Below, one piece after another: positions 7,101 through 13,102 of a stretch of DNA of 14,491 nucleotides. A model generated the notes under the pieces. That model ran no database searches. It had not been told where the DNA came from and saw only the letters and a list, made by a program, of their open reading frames with translations. The position numbers and the translations under genes are program-made. This DNA is from Actinomycetota bacterium. GTDB lineage: Bacteria; Actinomycetota; Actinomycetes; Mycobacteriales; Mycobacteriaceae. The stretch's first letter is position 1; each line of letters begins with the position of its first letter. The DNA lies in assembly GCA_005787665.1 (NCBI GenBank), contig SYAB01000047.1, forward strand, positions 1-14,491. The letters are read 5' to 3'.

Positions 7101-8185
7101 ATGTCATGGCCAGCGCAAGCGGCTGGTTGGTGGGTCAGAAGCAGGCGCTTCTGAATGTTGCCAACGCGCGGATTCAGCTCCGGCTGAGCAACCCGGACGA
7201 GACTCAGATGGGAACCGGGCTGGAGCACCGTCGAGCGGCCCGGCAGAACCTCGACCGTCCGGGTTTCGGTGTCACCAGGACCGGACATGAGTTGCTCATC
7301 GGGGTGCCCGAGACCCGCGGCCCCGATGGCGCACGGGTTGCGACCCGTGCAGTCGGTGCAATGATCGGCGCACAGACCGGGACGGGCAAGGTCGAGGCAT
7401 TGGCCCGACTGCCTCGGCAGGTCACGCTCCGGGAGATCATCGGCGCCTTCGGGATCGCCGCACCGGAGACCGAGGAGGCGTTGAGCCTGCCCTTCGGATT
7501 GGGTGAGAGCGCGCTGCGGCCGGTGGCACTGGCGACGCGGCAGGTGCCCCACCTGCTGGTGGTCGGTCGTCAGGGTTGCGGCAAGAGCACCACGCTCGCA
7601 GCCATCGGGCAATCGATCACTGCCCGGCTTTCGCCGGAGCAGGCGCAGATCACGATCATCGACCCGAAGACCAGCCTGATCGGCAGGGTCCCCGACCGCA
7701 ATGTCCGGGCGTACGCCTACACCGCCGATGACATCGATCGGGCCTTGGAGGAGATCGTCGGGATCATGCGGGACCGGTTGCCACCGTCGGGTTTGACCCA
7801 GGAGGAGCTGCTGGCCCGGAGCGGATGGACAGGGCCCCACCACTTCCTGCTCATCGACGACGAACAGGAGCTCCGGCCGAACGGGGTCCTCGGGAAGCAG
7901 GCCGCCACGGCACCGCTGTGGAACCTCATCGAACGCGGCCGGGAGATCGGCCTGCACGTCATTGCCGCCCGCCTCCCGGGTAACTGGGCGGGCGTCTCGG
8001 CGATGAGTCCCTTCCTGCAGAAGCTGACCGGCGCGCGGGCGCCGACCCTGTTCATGGATAACGACCCGCAGACCGTGAAGGTCTTCGGGCGCACCAGCGC
8101 GCAGCAATCGGCACCCGGACGCGGACTGCTGGTGACCACCGACGGTGTGATGGAGGGAATTCTCGTCGGCATGCCCGAGGGGTGA
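4100..8185 (+). CDS. eccC: Type VII secretion (ESX) ATPase EccC, full-length unsplit, ESX-2-like
   Basis: The predicted 1361-residue FtsK/SpoIIIE-type motor of ESX secretion recognises substrates and powers export at the inner membrane. Two membrane helices lie at about 37-59 and 69-85, followed by a DUF-type domain and three ATPase domains. Domain 1 has Walker A GTSGSGKS (499-506, Lys505) and Walker B LLVIIDE (Asp612, Glu613). Domain 2 has ATAQRGKS (861-868, Lys867) and FLVIDN (Asp972, Asn973). Domain 3 has GRQGCGKS (1156-1163, Lys1162) and FLLIDDE (Asp1253-Glu1255). ATPase 1 has DMKFESAAQ where EccCa1 and EccC5 have DFKGGS/AT. The start has a strong ribosome binding site, GGGAGA (4088-4093), and overlaps the eccB stop. 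Unlike ESX-1 EccCa/EccCb, it is one polypeptide. No Esx, PE/PPE, EccD, EccE or MycP gene follows. EccC is certain; the ESX-2 subtype is moderate. Confidence 0.95.
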   Translation: MSKRGFVRGPRTPAPQVAPVRVMVGAPLALPEREPRNILLMIAAPALLVGILGTLLVMYTSGVRSLQSGFFPLIGLVGFGALMFSGRFGRGRRISWGEQEKQRRSYLRQLDEDRDEVHRVASQQRLRQRYLHGDPQRLETVIGGPRMWERRPTDPDFLDVRLGIGVQSAAESAVSLQWPEVPVGEELEPVTGRALRDFILEQSRIRDIAKVVSLRSRPGFSFIGDDVAELHALVRSLLCSIAVFHSPVDVKLMVVTRHPERWSWLVWLPHNQHEEMFDACGPRRLVFTSPAELEEALDAELHRKGRGPWAPPGGSSPTATPSPLSAEAVSGLGPHWIVVDDGVGTPEQWEAVTGQKGMAGITWLRLASRAGDGVGFNGADERFELREGHLRHRDAFYGVADMLAQSTADRYARALARWSPMTARELTETDSKGAELLRALGINDPRRLDLERLWAQSRGRGDPRWAMIPVGVKPGGELANVILRAKDFGGYGFHSVVIGTSGSGKSEYFLALCNGIALTHSPEAFNVIFVDMKFESAAQDLEGLPHVAASVSNLGKDDRHLAERMRKAVDGEMARRYALFKDAGARDANEYEEMRLAGRDLEPVPILLVIIDEYLELFHHHPEWIDLVIHIGQEGRGCNVFFTLGGQRLDLSSLSKVKSNIAFRVALRAETAEDSRDVIGSDAALHLPSRENGYALLKVGPRDLEPFRCFYVSAPFVVPKAPAVPAATVSVSLTGPRSLTWEYQPLSAADDAALALAEPPAEPDEFLYHADGFKRKKLLDVIRESLVAHPARVPHRIWLPPLEVSETADALVARWRGKPWWVDYGRNPGLVFPVGIEDLPEEHSQRVHVVDAEMDNVMVVATAQRGKSTTLMTLVTTAALMYPPDRVTFFCMGASLHPLEDYPHVAGVVSLTDPEGMSRTIATIEGLIRAREESFKRYQIDISEFRDRRFGPLGGAPTDPADKFGDVFLVIDNFGDLYDKDNGLGDRAIAIARQGLSYGVHVMASASGWLVGQKQALLNVANARIQLRLSNPDETQMGTGLEHRRAARQNLDRPGFGVTRTGHELLIGVPETRGPDGARVATRAVGAMIGAQTGTGKVEALARLPRQVTLREIIGAFGIAAPETEEALSLPFGLGESALRPVALATRQVPHLLVVGRQGCGKSTTLAAIGQSITARLSPEQAQITIIDPKTSLIGRVPDRNVRAYAYTADDIDRALEEIVGIMRDRLPPSGLTQEELLARSGWTGPHHFLLIDDEQELRPNGVLGKQAATAPLWNLIERGREIGLHVIAARLPGNWAGVSAMSPFLQKLTGARAPTLFMDNDPQTVKVFGRTSAQQSAPGRGLLVTTDGVMEGILVGMPEG

Positions 8186-8195
8186 ACCCGATCGT

Positions 8196-8201
8196 TAGGA
8201 T
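8196..8201 (+). promoter_or_regulatory. Ambiguous -10 element or ribosome binding site before the crotonase gene
   Basis: TAGGAT fits TANNNT and ends six bases before ATG 8208, the same spacing as the other predicted leaderless starts in the window. The overlapping AGGA (8197-8200) is also a usable ribosome binding site at seven bases. The gene could therefore have its own leaderless promoter or simply be the last gene of the eccC transcript. No -35 element is evident. Confidence 0.3.
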
Positions 8202-8207
8202 CGCCGG

Positions 8208-8987
8208 ATGACTGATGACGACGGCGCCGCCCAGGCGGTTCTGACCGAGAAGCGCGACCGCATCCTGATCATCACCATCAATCGGCCCGAGGCGAAGAAC
8301 GCCGCCAATGCGGCGGTCAGCCATGGCCTCGCCGCCGCGATGGACACCCTCGACGACGACCCCGGCCTTTCGGTCGGGATCCTCACCGGGGCGGGCGGGA
8401 CATTCTGTGCCGGGATGGACCTGAAGGCGTTCGCGCGCGGCGAGAACGTCGCGGTGAAGGGCCGGGGTCTGGGATTCACCGAGCGCCCGCCGGTCAAGCC
8501 GCTGATCGCCGCCGTCGAGGGCTACGCGCTGGCCGGCGGGACAGAGCTTGCCCTGGCCACTGATCTGATCGTCGCGGCGCGGAACTCCGCGTTCGGCATC
8601 CCGGAGGTCAAACGCGGCCTGGTCGCCGCCGGCGGCGGCCTGCTGCGCCTTCCGCAACGCATCCCGTACGCCATCGCCATGGAGTTGGCGTTGACCGGCG
8701 ATCCGCTGACTGCGCCCCGTGCCCACGAACTGGGCTTGGTCAACGTGCTCTCCGAGCCTGGCCACGCGCTGGAGGCCGCGATCGAGCTCGCGGAGCGGAT
8801 CACCGCCAACGGTCCGCTGGCGGTCGCGGCCACTAAGCGGATCATCACCGAGTCGCGCGGATGGAGCCCCGAGGATCAGTGGCGGGAGCAGATGAAGATC
8901 ATCATGCCGGTGTTCGCCTCTAAGGATGCCAAAGAAGGCGCGATCGCCTTCGCCGAGAAGCGGGCTCCCAATTGGACGGGAAGCTAG
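8208..8987 (+). CDS. Crotonase/enoyl-CoA hydratase family protein
   Basis: The 259-residue cytoplasmic enzyme has the crotonase fold and normally adds water to trans-2-enoyl-CoA in beta-oxidation. Key parts are INRPEAKNAAN near residues 24-34, the first oxyanion-hole segment GTFCAGMDLKAF (64-75), the second at AVEGYALAGGTELALATDL (102-120), and FGIPEVKRGLVAAGGGLLRLP (129-149). Glu113 and Glu133 align with the two catalytic glutamates of hydratases such as rat mitochondrial Glu144 and Glu164, so hydratase activity is plausible. Length is typical. It starts 22 bases after eccC on the same strand, but its function is unrelated to secretion, so co-transcription may be incidental. Its 3' end is convergent with the acyl-CoA dehydrogenase operon. 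The exact EchA subtype and substrate are not recognisable from sequence alone. Confidence 0.93.
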   Translation: MTDDDGAAQAVLTEKRDRILIITINRPEAKNAANAAVSHGLAAAMDTLDDDPGLSVGILTGAGGTFCAGMDLKAFARGENVAVKGRGLGFTERPPVKPLIAAVEGYALAGGTELALATDLIVAARNSAFGIPEVKRGLVAAGGGLLRLPQRIPYAIAMELALTGDPLTAPRAHELGLVNVLSEPGHALEAAIELAERITANGPLAVAATKRIITESRGWSPEDQWREQMKIIMPVFASKDAKEGAIAFAEKRAPNWTGS

Positions 8988-9044
8988 GCGCCCAACAGTT
9001 TTTCCTGGCAACCGGCCGAACCAAGAGCTCCAACGGGAGGTCGA

Positions 9045-9070
9045 GGCCAGTGTCCGGCTGGGATCTGGCC
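9045..9070. terminator. Possible hairpin terminator between convergent genes
   Basis: GGCCAG (9045-9050) and CTGGCC (9065-9070) form a six-base perfect stem. Inside it TCC/GGA can add a short inner stem closing a five-base loop. It lies in the 88-base gap between the crotonase gene and the convergent dehydrogenase gene. There is no T tract after it on either strand, so termination is only suggested by position. Confidence 0.3.
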
Positions 9071-9075
9071 AGCGG

Positions 9076-10140
9076 TCAGACGGCGCCGATCATCACGTCC
9101 CAGGGATCCGCACCGGAAAGCGTGAGGCGGCCGAGTCGCTGCGCGTGATGCGCGGTGTCGCCGAACTCGTCGATCCAACTGCGGGCGCGCATCGTGGCAA
9201 GCCACAGTCGGTGTTCGATCGTCACGCCGATGGCGCCGTGTAACTGGTGCGCTGAGGTCACGACACCCGGTACCACCTGGCCGAGGGTCACTCTCGCGAC
9301 GGCCACTGCGTAGTCGGTGCGGGGATCGTCGAAGCCGAAGTCCGTGGCTGCGGCTACCGCGAGATTGGTTGCTGCACGTGCCCTCTCGACCTCCCCGGCC
9401 ATGCCCGCCAGGGTGTGTTGGACGGACTGGAAGGCGCTGAGCGGACGGCCGAACTGTTCGCGCTCCCGGGTATGCGCGACCGAGAATTCCACGGCGGCGT
9501 CCAGCGCACCGATGGTCTGCACGCATCGCGCCCAGGCGCCCCGACGGATCAGTTCATCCTCGACGTCAGCGGTGGCGAAGCCGGAGTAATCCAGATCGAC
9601 CGACACGCAGTCACGAGGTTCGCCGCCGGCATTGCATCCCTTCGTGATGGACAGCCCGGCCGGATCGCAGACCGCCACCATCAGCCGGTCGCCGTCTGTC
9701 AGGGCCAGCACCACGGCGGCGGCGTCGGCCGCGTAGGGGACGTTCGGTACCTGCGCGACGATCCGGCCGCCGGATCGCCGTGCCGCGCCGAGAGCGACGG
9801 TCAGGGGCCCGACATCCGGGACATCCAGGCCTGCTGCGGCGGCCAACCAGCCCGCCAGCAGGTCGGTCTCGGCCAGTGGAACCGTCACCGCGTGGCGCGC
9901 CAGCGCCCGCAGGACTACAGCGGCTTCGGTTGGGCCGCCGCCGGAGTCGGCACCGCTGTCCAGTCGGGTGAGGCCGGCGTCCTCGAGATGGCGCCACGCG
10001 GCGGTATCCAGGGGGTCGGGCAGCGCCCGGTATCCGATCCGGGCCTCGAACGACCGTGCGCCGATCTCGTCGACCAGATTACGGAGATCGGTGAGATCGT
10101 CTGTGGCACTGCCGAAAACGCCGCCGCTGAGAACGCCCAC
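9076..10140 (-). CDS. Acyl-CoA dehydrogenase family protein, short/partner subunit (FadE)
   Basis: The predicted 354-residue protein belongs to the acyl-CoA dehydrogenase family but is short and lacks the N-terminal FAD signature (GxSEPxxGSD). Its C-terminal half is clear: TREREQFGRPLSAFQSVQH (about 224-242), the HQLHGAIGVTIEHRLW segment (298-313) that supplies part of an FAD pocket, and RSWIDEFGD. The N-terminal half is diverged. This split of features matches mycobacterial heteromeric dehydrogenases such as ChsE1-ChsE2 (FadE28-FadE29), where the smaller partner needs the larger one. The GTG at 10140 is chosen because it follows the upstream gene's stop by 31 bases and has AGAGGG about eight bases before it; the frame is open further upstream, inside the neighbouring gene. 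It is the last gene of the minus-strand operon. The substrate is unknown. Confidence 0.85.
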   Translation of the reverse strand: MGVLSGGVFGSATDDLTDLRNLVDEIGARSFEARIGYRALPDPLDTAAWRHLEDAGLTRLDSGADSGGGPTEAAVVLRALARHAVTVPLAETDLLAGWLAAAAGLDVPDVGPLTVALGAARRSGGRIVAQVPNVPYAADAAAVVLALTDGDRLMVAVCDPAGLSITKGCNAGGEPRDCVSVDLDYSGFATADVEDELIRRGAWARCVQTIGALDAAVEFSVAHTREREQFGRPLSAFQSVQHTLAGMAGEVERARAATNLAVAAATDFGFDDPRTDYAVAVARVTLGQVVPGVVTSAHQLHGAIGVTIEHRLWLATMRARSWIDEFGDTAHHAQRLGRLTLSGADPWDVMIGAV

Positions 10141-10171
10141 TATCGCATCCCTCTGCTCTTCGCGCGAGCGC

Positions 10172-11335
10172 TCATCGCAACCCCATTCCCCGCGCCACCA
10201 TCCCACGCAGCACCTCATTTGTCCCGCCGCGCAGGGTGAACATCGGTGCGTGCACCCGCGCCACCTCGACCAGTGCGGCCACGTGCGCACGGCCGTCGGT
10301 GTCCGCGCTGACGTAGGACAGCAGGTCGGCCGCCAGGTCCGCCGACTCCTGCTCGAAGCGGGTCCCCAGGTCCTTGACCAGGGCGGCCTCATTGACCGGG
10401 GACTGCCCGCCGGCCAGGGCGCGGGCCACCGAAATCGACAGCTGCCGCAGCGAAATCACCCGCGCCACAAGCTCACCCACTGCCGCCGAGGCGTGGTCAT
10501 CAAGATCGCCCTGATCGGCCAGAACCCGAATCAGTGCGGTCAGCAGCGGGGCGGTGCTCAGTATTCGCTCCGGTCCGCTGCGTTCGAAGGACAACTCGGC
10601 GGTGACCTGGCGCCACCCGTCGCCCTCGGTGCCCAGCAGGTTGGTGTCCTCGAGGAAGACCTCGTCGAAGGTCACCTCGTTGAAGTGGTGTTCACCGGTC
10701 ATCAACACGATGGGGCTGATGCTGATCCCGGCGGACTCGGTCGGCACGATGAACTGACTGAAACCGGCGTGGCGCCGTTCGGGATCCAACGGACTGGTAC
10801 GGGCGAGCACCACGATCTGGTGGGACAGATGGGCGCCACTGGTCCACACCTTCGTCCCGGACAGCACCCAGCCGCCATCGGTGCGCGTTGCCCGTGCGGC
10901 CGCCGCAGCCAGGTCCGAACCGGCCTGCGGCTCGCTCATCCCGATCGCCGAAAAGTACTTTCCTGCAGCGATTGTCGGCAGAATCCTGCTGCGCTGCTCC
11001 TCGGTCCCGTAGGACAGCAGGCCTGGGCCGACCTGGCGGTCGGCGATCCAGTGCGCGGCGACCGGCGCCCCACAGGTCAGCAGTTCCTCGGTCACGACGT
11101 AGCGGTGCAGGTGGCCCAGCCCACGGCCGCCGTACTCCGTCGGGATGGTCAGGCCCAGAAAGCCCGCGGCGCCCAGGCGCGCGCTGAACGGCTCGTCCCA
11201 GCTCGACAGCCAGGCGTCCACGCTGGGCTGCCAGCCGAACTCGGCGCGGTCGGCGGCCAGGAACTCCCGCAACGATCCGCGGAGTTCCGCCAACTCGGTT
11301 TCGTTGGCGCACAGCGCCGCGAAGTCCTCAGTCAC
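10172..11335 (-). CDS. Acyl-CoA dehydrogenase, full-length FAD-binding subunit (FadE)
   Basis: The predicted 387-residue flavoenzyme introduces a 2,3 double bond into an acyl-CoA and passes electrons to electron-transfer flavoprotein. It shows the N-terminal helical domain with LGLTIPTEYGGRGLG (60-74), the family signature GMSEPQAGSDLAA (132-144), the flavin-contacting GGWVLSGTKVWTSGA (154-168), LSFERSGPERILS (248-260), where Glu251 is a candidate catalytic base, and the C-terminal LRGGTNEVLRGMVARGMGLR loop. Length equals that of FadE29/ChsE2-type subunits. The start is GTG, overlapping the thioesterase stop as GTGA, which indicates translational coupling. Together with the shorter gene downstream it likely forms an alpha2-beta2 enzyme of the kind used on sterol side chains or other bulky acyl-CoAs; that specificity is inferred only from the pairing. 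Confidence 0.93.
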   Translation of the reverse strand: MTEDFAALCANETELAELRGSLREFLAADRAEFGWQPSVDAWLSSWDEPFSARLGAAGFLGLTIPTEYGGRGLGHLHRYVVTEELLTCGAPVAAHWIADRQVGPGLLSYGTEEQRSRILPTIAAGKYFSAIGMSEPQAGSDLAAAAARATRTDGGWVLSGTKVWTSGAHLSHQIVVLARTSPLDPERRHAGFSQFIVPTESAGISISPIVLMTGEHHFNEVTFDEVFLEDTNLLGTEGDGWRQVTAELSFERSGPERILSTAPLLTALIRVLADQGDLDDHASAAVGELVARVISLRQLSISVARALAGGQSPVNEAALVKDLGTRFEQESADLAADLLSYVSADTDGRAHVAALVEVARVHAPMFTLRGGTNEVLRGMVARGMGLR

Positions 11336-12174
11336 CGGTATCCCGTGACCCGGGCGATGACCGCCGCCTTGCCGTCGTCTCCGATCGCGGTGGCGTCGGC
11401 GATCGCGGAGGTTCGGCCGATCCGCAGCGCTGTCGCCTCATACATGGATTGTGCACCGGCAATGAACGGCCGCACGAAGTTTATCCGGATCGAGGCGGTC
11501 CGCAGCGGCACGGCCTGCTCGTGGTTGAACGCCGCGGCGGCGGCGAGTTCGAGCCCAGCGCTGCTTACCCCGCCGTGCACGATGCCGATCAGGTTGTTGA
11601 CCATCGGGTCGGGGTGCTGGCGCAATCGGTAGACACCGCCGTGCACCGGAAGTGGCTCGACGGCCATCAAGTCGGCCAAGGTGGTCTGCGGGGTGCGCAC
11701 CACGGGATCTTCGCCTCGGTCCGGGGGTCCGTCGGGCCCGCCGGCCAGCGGCATGGTGCGCACCGTCCCGCCGCCGATCACGGTGCCGCGGTGGGTCAGT
11801 GTGCAGATCGACAGCAGGGTGGCACCAGCCGGGCCGAGTGGCCGGGCGCTGGCCACGACGGGCTCATCCGGGGCGGCCAGCAGATGCTCGACGGCACCCG
11901 GACTCATCTCCACGGTCAGCTCACTGGACACCGTCCACACGCCTCGGCCGCGACGGTAGTAATTGACCCGCCCGGCGACGTCGTCGACCAGAATGGCCAG
12001 TCCCGCCACCGTGGGAAGACCGGTGAACGGGTTGCGCATCCCGTTGACCGGCATCTGCGCCACCACGGTGTAGTCGTCCATGTCTTGAGACAGGGTCGTG
12101 ATGGCGAACCTGCTCAGGACGCTCAGCGGCGTCTCGGGGTCCAGACCGTCGGCCTGCGGCAGCGATGTCGGCAC
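11332..12174 (-). CDS. Acyl-CoA thioesterase, PaaI-like, double hotdog
   Basis: The predicted 280-residue cytoplasmic protein appears to contain two hotdog units. The C-terminal one (about 180-280) has the clearer active-site pattern, NNLIGIVHGGVSSAGLELAA (193-212) with His200-Gly-Gly, followed by LRTASIRINFVRPFIAG, as in PaaI-type thioesterases. The N-terminal unit (about 35-140) contains RNPFTGLPTVAGLAILVDDVAG and WTVSSELTVEM and looks like a diverged copy. The likely activity is hydrolysis of acyl-CoA to free acid and CoA, perhaps to release dead-end intermediates of the same pathway. The GTG start at 12174 has GAGGAG (12185-12180) five bases upstream, which begins in the last base of the TetR stop codon. 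It overlaps the next gene by four bases. I do not recognise the substrate. Confidence 0.85.
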   Translation of the reverse strand: MPTSLPQADGLDPETPLSVLSRFAITTLSQDMDDYTVVAQMPVNGMRNPFTGLPTVAGLAILVDDVAGRVNYYRRGRGVWTVSSELTVEMSPGAVEHLLAAPDEPVVASARPLGPAGATLLSICTLTHRGTVIGGGTVRTMPLAGGPDGPPDRGEDPVVRTPQTTLADLMAVEPLPVHGGVYRLRQHPDPMVNNLIGIVHGGVSSAGLELAAAAAFNHEQAVPLRTASIRINFVRPFIAGAQSMYEATALRIGRTSAIADATAIGDDGKAAVIARVTGYR

Positions 12175-12184
12175 GGCGATCTCC

Positions 12185-12787
12185 TCAGCTCGGGGTGGGA
12201 CTGGGGAACCTGGCGACGAATTCCTTTGCTTTGATGAGGAACTCGAGTTGTCGGGCTACGTCGGTGAGCGGCTCGAGGGTGCGGGTCGCCCGGCACAGCA
12301 CCACCGCGCCCTCCATCGCGGCGATCGCGGTGTCGGCCAGTGCGGTGGCCTCGCCAGGCTCGAAACCCTCTCTGAGGTAGGCCTGTTTCGCGGCCTCCCG
12401 CCAGCGGGCGAAGATCACGGCCGCCAGCGACGCTAACTGCTGCTCGTCTTGGCCGGAGCCGATGGCGGCGGCCAATACCGGGCAGCCCGCGGTGTAGTCG
12501 CTGTCCATGAGAGCTTCCCGCCACATGTCGACGAACTGGTGTAAGAGCGCGGTCGAACTGTCTCCGGCGGCGGTGTCTATTTTGGCCGTGATCTCATCGC
12601 CGGCGAATTCGAGGGCTTCACGCAGAAGTTGGCCGCGACCCGACGGGAAGTGGTGATAGACCGAACCGCGTGGTGCGCCACTGCGCGCCAGTACCGCGTC
12701 GATCGTCACCCCTGCGGCACCTCGCTCGCGTAACAACGCGGCCGCGCTGACCAGCATCGCGGTCCGGGTTGATCCGCGTGTCCTCAC
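12185..12787 (-). CDS. TetR/AcrR-family transcriptional regulator
   Basis: The predicted 200-residue repressor has an N-terminal helix-turn-helix: SAAALLRERGAAGVTIDAVL (14-33), then the recognition helix area RSGAPRGSVYHHFPSGRGQLL (35-55), the classic TetR pattern. The ligand-binding C-terminal part, with TAGCPVLAAAIGSG near 98-111, resembles the LmrA/YxaF-type C-terminal group. The GTG start at 12787 lies one base after the stop of a 41-codon ORF and has no good ribosome binding site of its own, so translation probably depends on that ORF. It heads the thioesterase-dehydrogenase operon and is divergent from the hydratase gene. A perfect palindrome at 12953-12972 overlaps the predicted operon promoter and is the likely autoregulatory operator. 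The ligand is probably an acyl-CoA of the pathway, which is inference. Confidence 0.93.
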   Translation of the reverse strand: MRTRGSTRTAMLVSAAALLRERGAAGVTIDAVLARSGAPRGSVYHHFPSGRGQLLREALEFAGDEITAKIDTAAGDSSTALLHQFVDMWREALMDSDYTAGCPVLAAAIGSGQDEQQLASLAAVIFARWREAAKQAYLREGFEPGEATALADTAIAAMEGAVVLCRATRTLEPLTDVARQLEFLIKAKEFVARFPSPTPS

Positions 12788-12788
12788 C

Positions 12789-12914
12789 TCAGGCCGCGCC
12801 GGACGGGCGCATGGAGGCCCGCGGCGCCATGAAGCCCGGCCCCAGGAGGTGGCGGCGTTTACGGGCGCGCCGGCGGATCGTGATGCCGGCGATGTTCAAT
12901 TCGACGACCCACAT
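12789..12914 (-). CDS. Small basic protein or leader peptide (41 aa) upstream of tetR
   Basis: This short ORF is not a known family to me. ATG 12914 has an excellent ribosome binding site, GGGAGG (12926-12921), six bases upstream. The ORF fills the space between the predicted promoter and tetR, and its TGA (12791-12789) stands one base before the tetR GTG. Nearly all codons end in G or C (38 of 41), matching expressed genes here. The product begins MWVVELNIAGITI and then becomes strongly basic (RRRARKRRHLLG), ending GFMAPRASMRPSGAA. It could be a small functional protein, or a leader whose translation is needed to load ribosomes on tetR. No signal peptide is visible. The call rests on the ribosome binding site, codon bias and position. 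Confidence 0.6.
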   Translation of the reverse strand: MWVVELNIAGITIRRRARKRRHLLGPGFMAPRASMRPSGAA

Positions 12915-12952
12915 CGAATACCTCCCGGTGGTGATGTCCTCACAGTTCCGTA

Positions 12953-12972
12953 ACTATGGTTATGACCATAGT
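12953..12972. promoter_or_regulatory. Perfect palindromic operator, probable TetR binding site
   Basis: The sequence ACTATGGT-TATG-ACCATAGT is a perfect 8-base inverted repeat with a 4-base centre, in the 315-base interval between tetR and the divergent hydratase gene. It overlaps the predicted -10 (12970-12965) and start region of the minus-strand operon, where a repressor would block transcription. A symmetric site of this size, next to a tetR gene, is typical for this family. Confidence 0.75.
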
Positions 12973-12993
12973 CGCGGCGGGTTGCGCCGACAA
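12965..12993 (-). promoter_or_regulatory. Predicted promoter of the tetR-thioesterase-fadE operon
   Basis: On the minus strand TTGTCG (12993-12988) and TATGGT (12970-12965) are 17 bases apart. Transcription would begin near 12958, giving a leader of about 44 bases to the 41-aa ORF. The -10 is the outer half of the palindrome, which fits repression by the neighbouring TetR protein. Confidence 0.5.
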
Positions 12994-13047
12994 GGCGCAC
13001 GGCCTTCGGACCGGTTACAGCTTGATGACGGGATGTGAACGCCCACT

Positions 13048-13067
13048 TGTATGATCCAAGCCATAGT
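13048..13067 (+). promoter_or_regulatory. Predicted maoC -10 element with a second, degenerate operator
   Basis: TATGAT (13050-13055) is a strong -10 with predicted start near 13062, about 40 bases before the hydratase ATG. No good -35 is seen at normal spacing. Aligned with the perfect palindrome, this 20-base stretch keeps 7 of 8 bases in the right half (CCATAGT, 13061-13067) and 5 of 8 in the left. It has the same placement over a -10 as the perfect site. The two sites are 95 bases apart. Confidence 0.5.
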
Positions 13068-13102
13068 TTGCGGCCTGGGAACAGTGACGGGAAGGCGAGC
13101 CG

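Noticed and set aside
6494..8107. Very long open frame (537 codons) antisense to eccC
   Set aside because: It is the mirror of a high-GC coding frame: low-complexity Arg/Gly/Pro-rich product, no recognisable motif, and the sense strand clearly encodes EccC ATPase domains 2 and 3.
9968..11632. Long plus-strand open frame (554 codons) across the dehydrogenase genes
   Set aside because: The product is rich in Arg, Gly, Gln and Pro with no domain, and it runs through several genes clearly coded on the other strand.
12769..13038. Plus-strand open frame in the tetR-maoC interval
   Set aside because: It starts inside tetR, crosses the operator and promoters, and has no homology; the minus-strand 41-codon ORF has the better ribosome binding site and codon bias.
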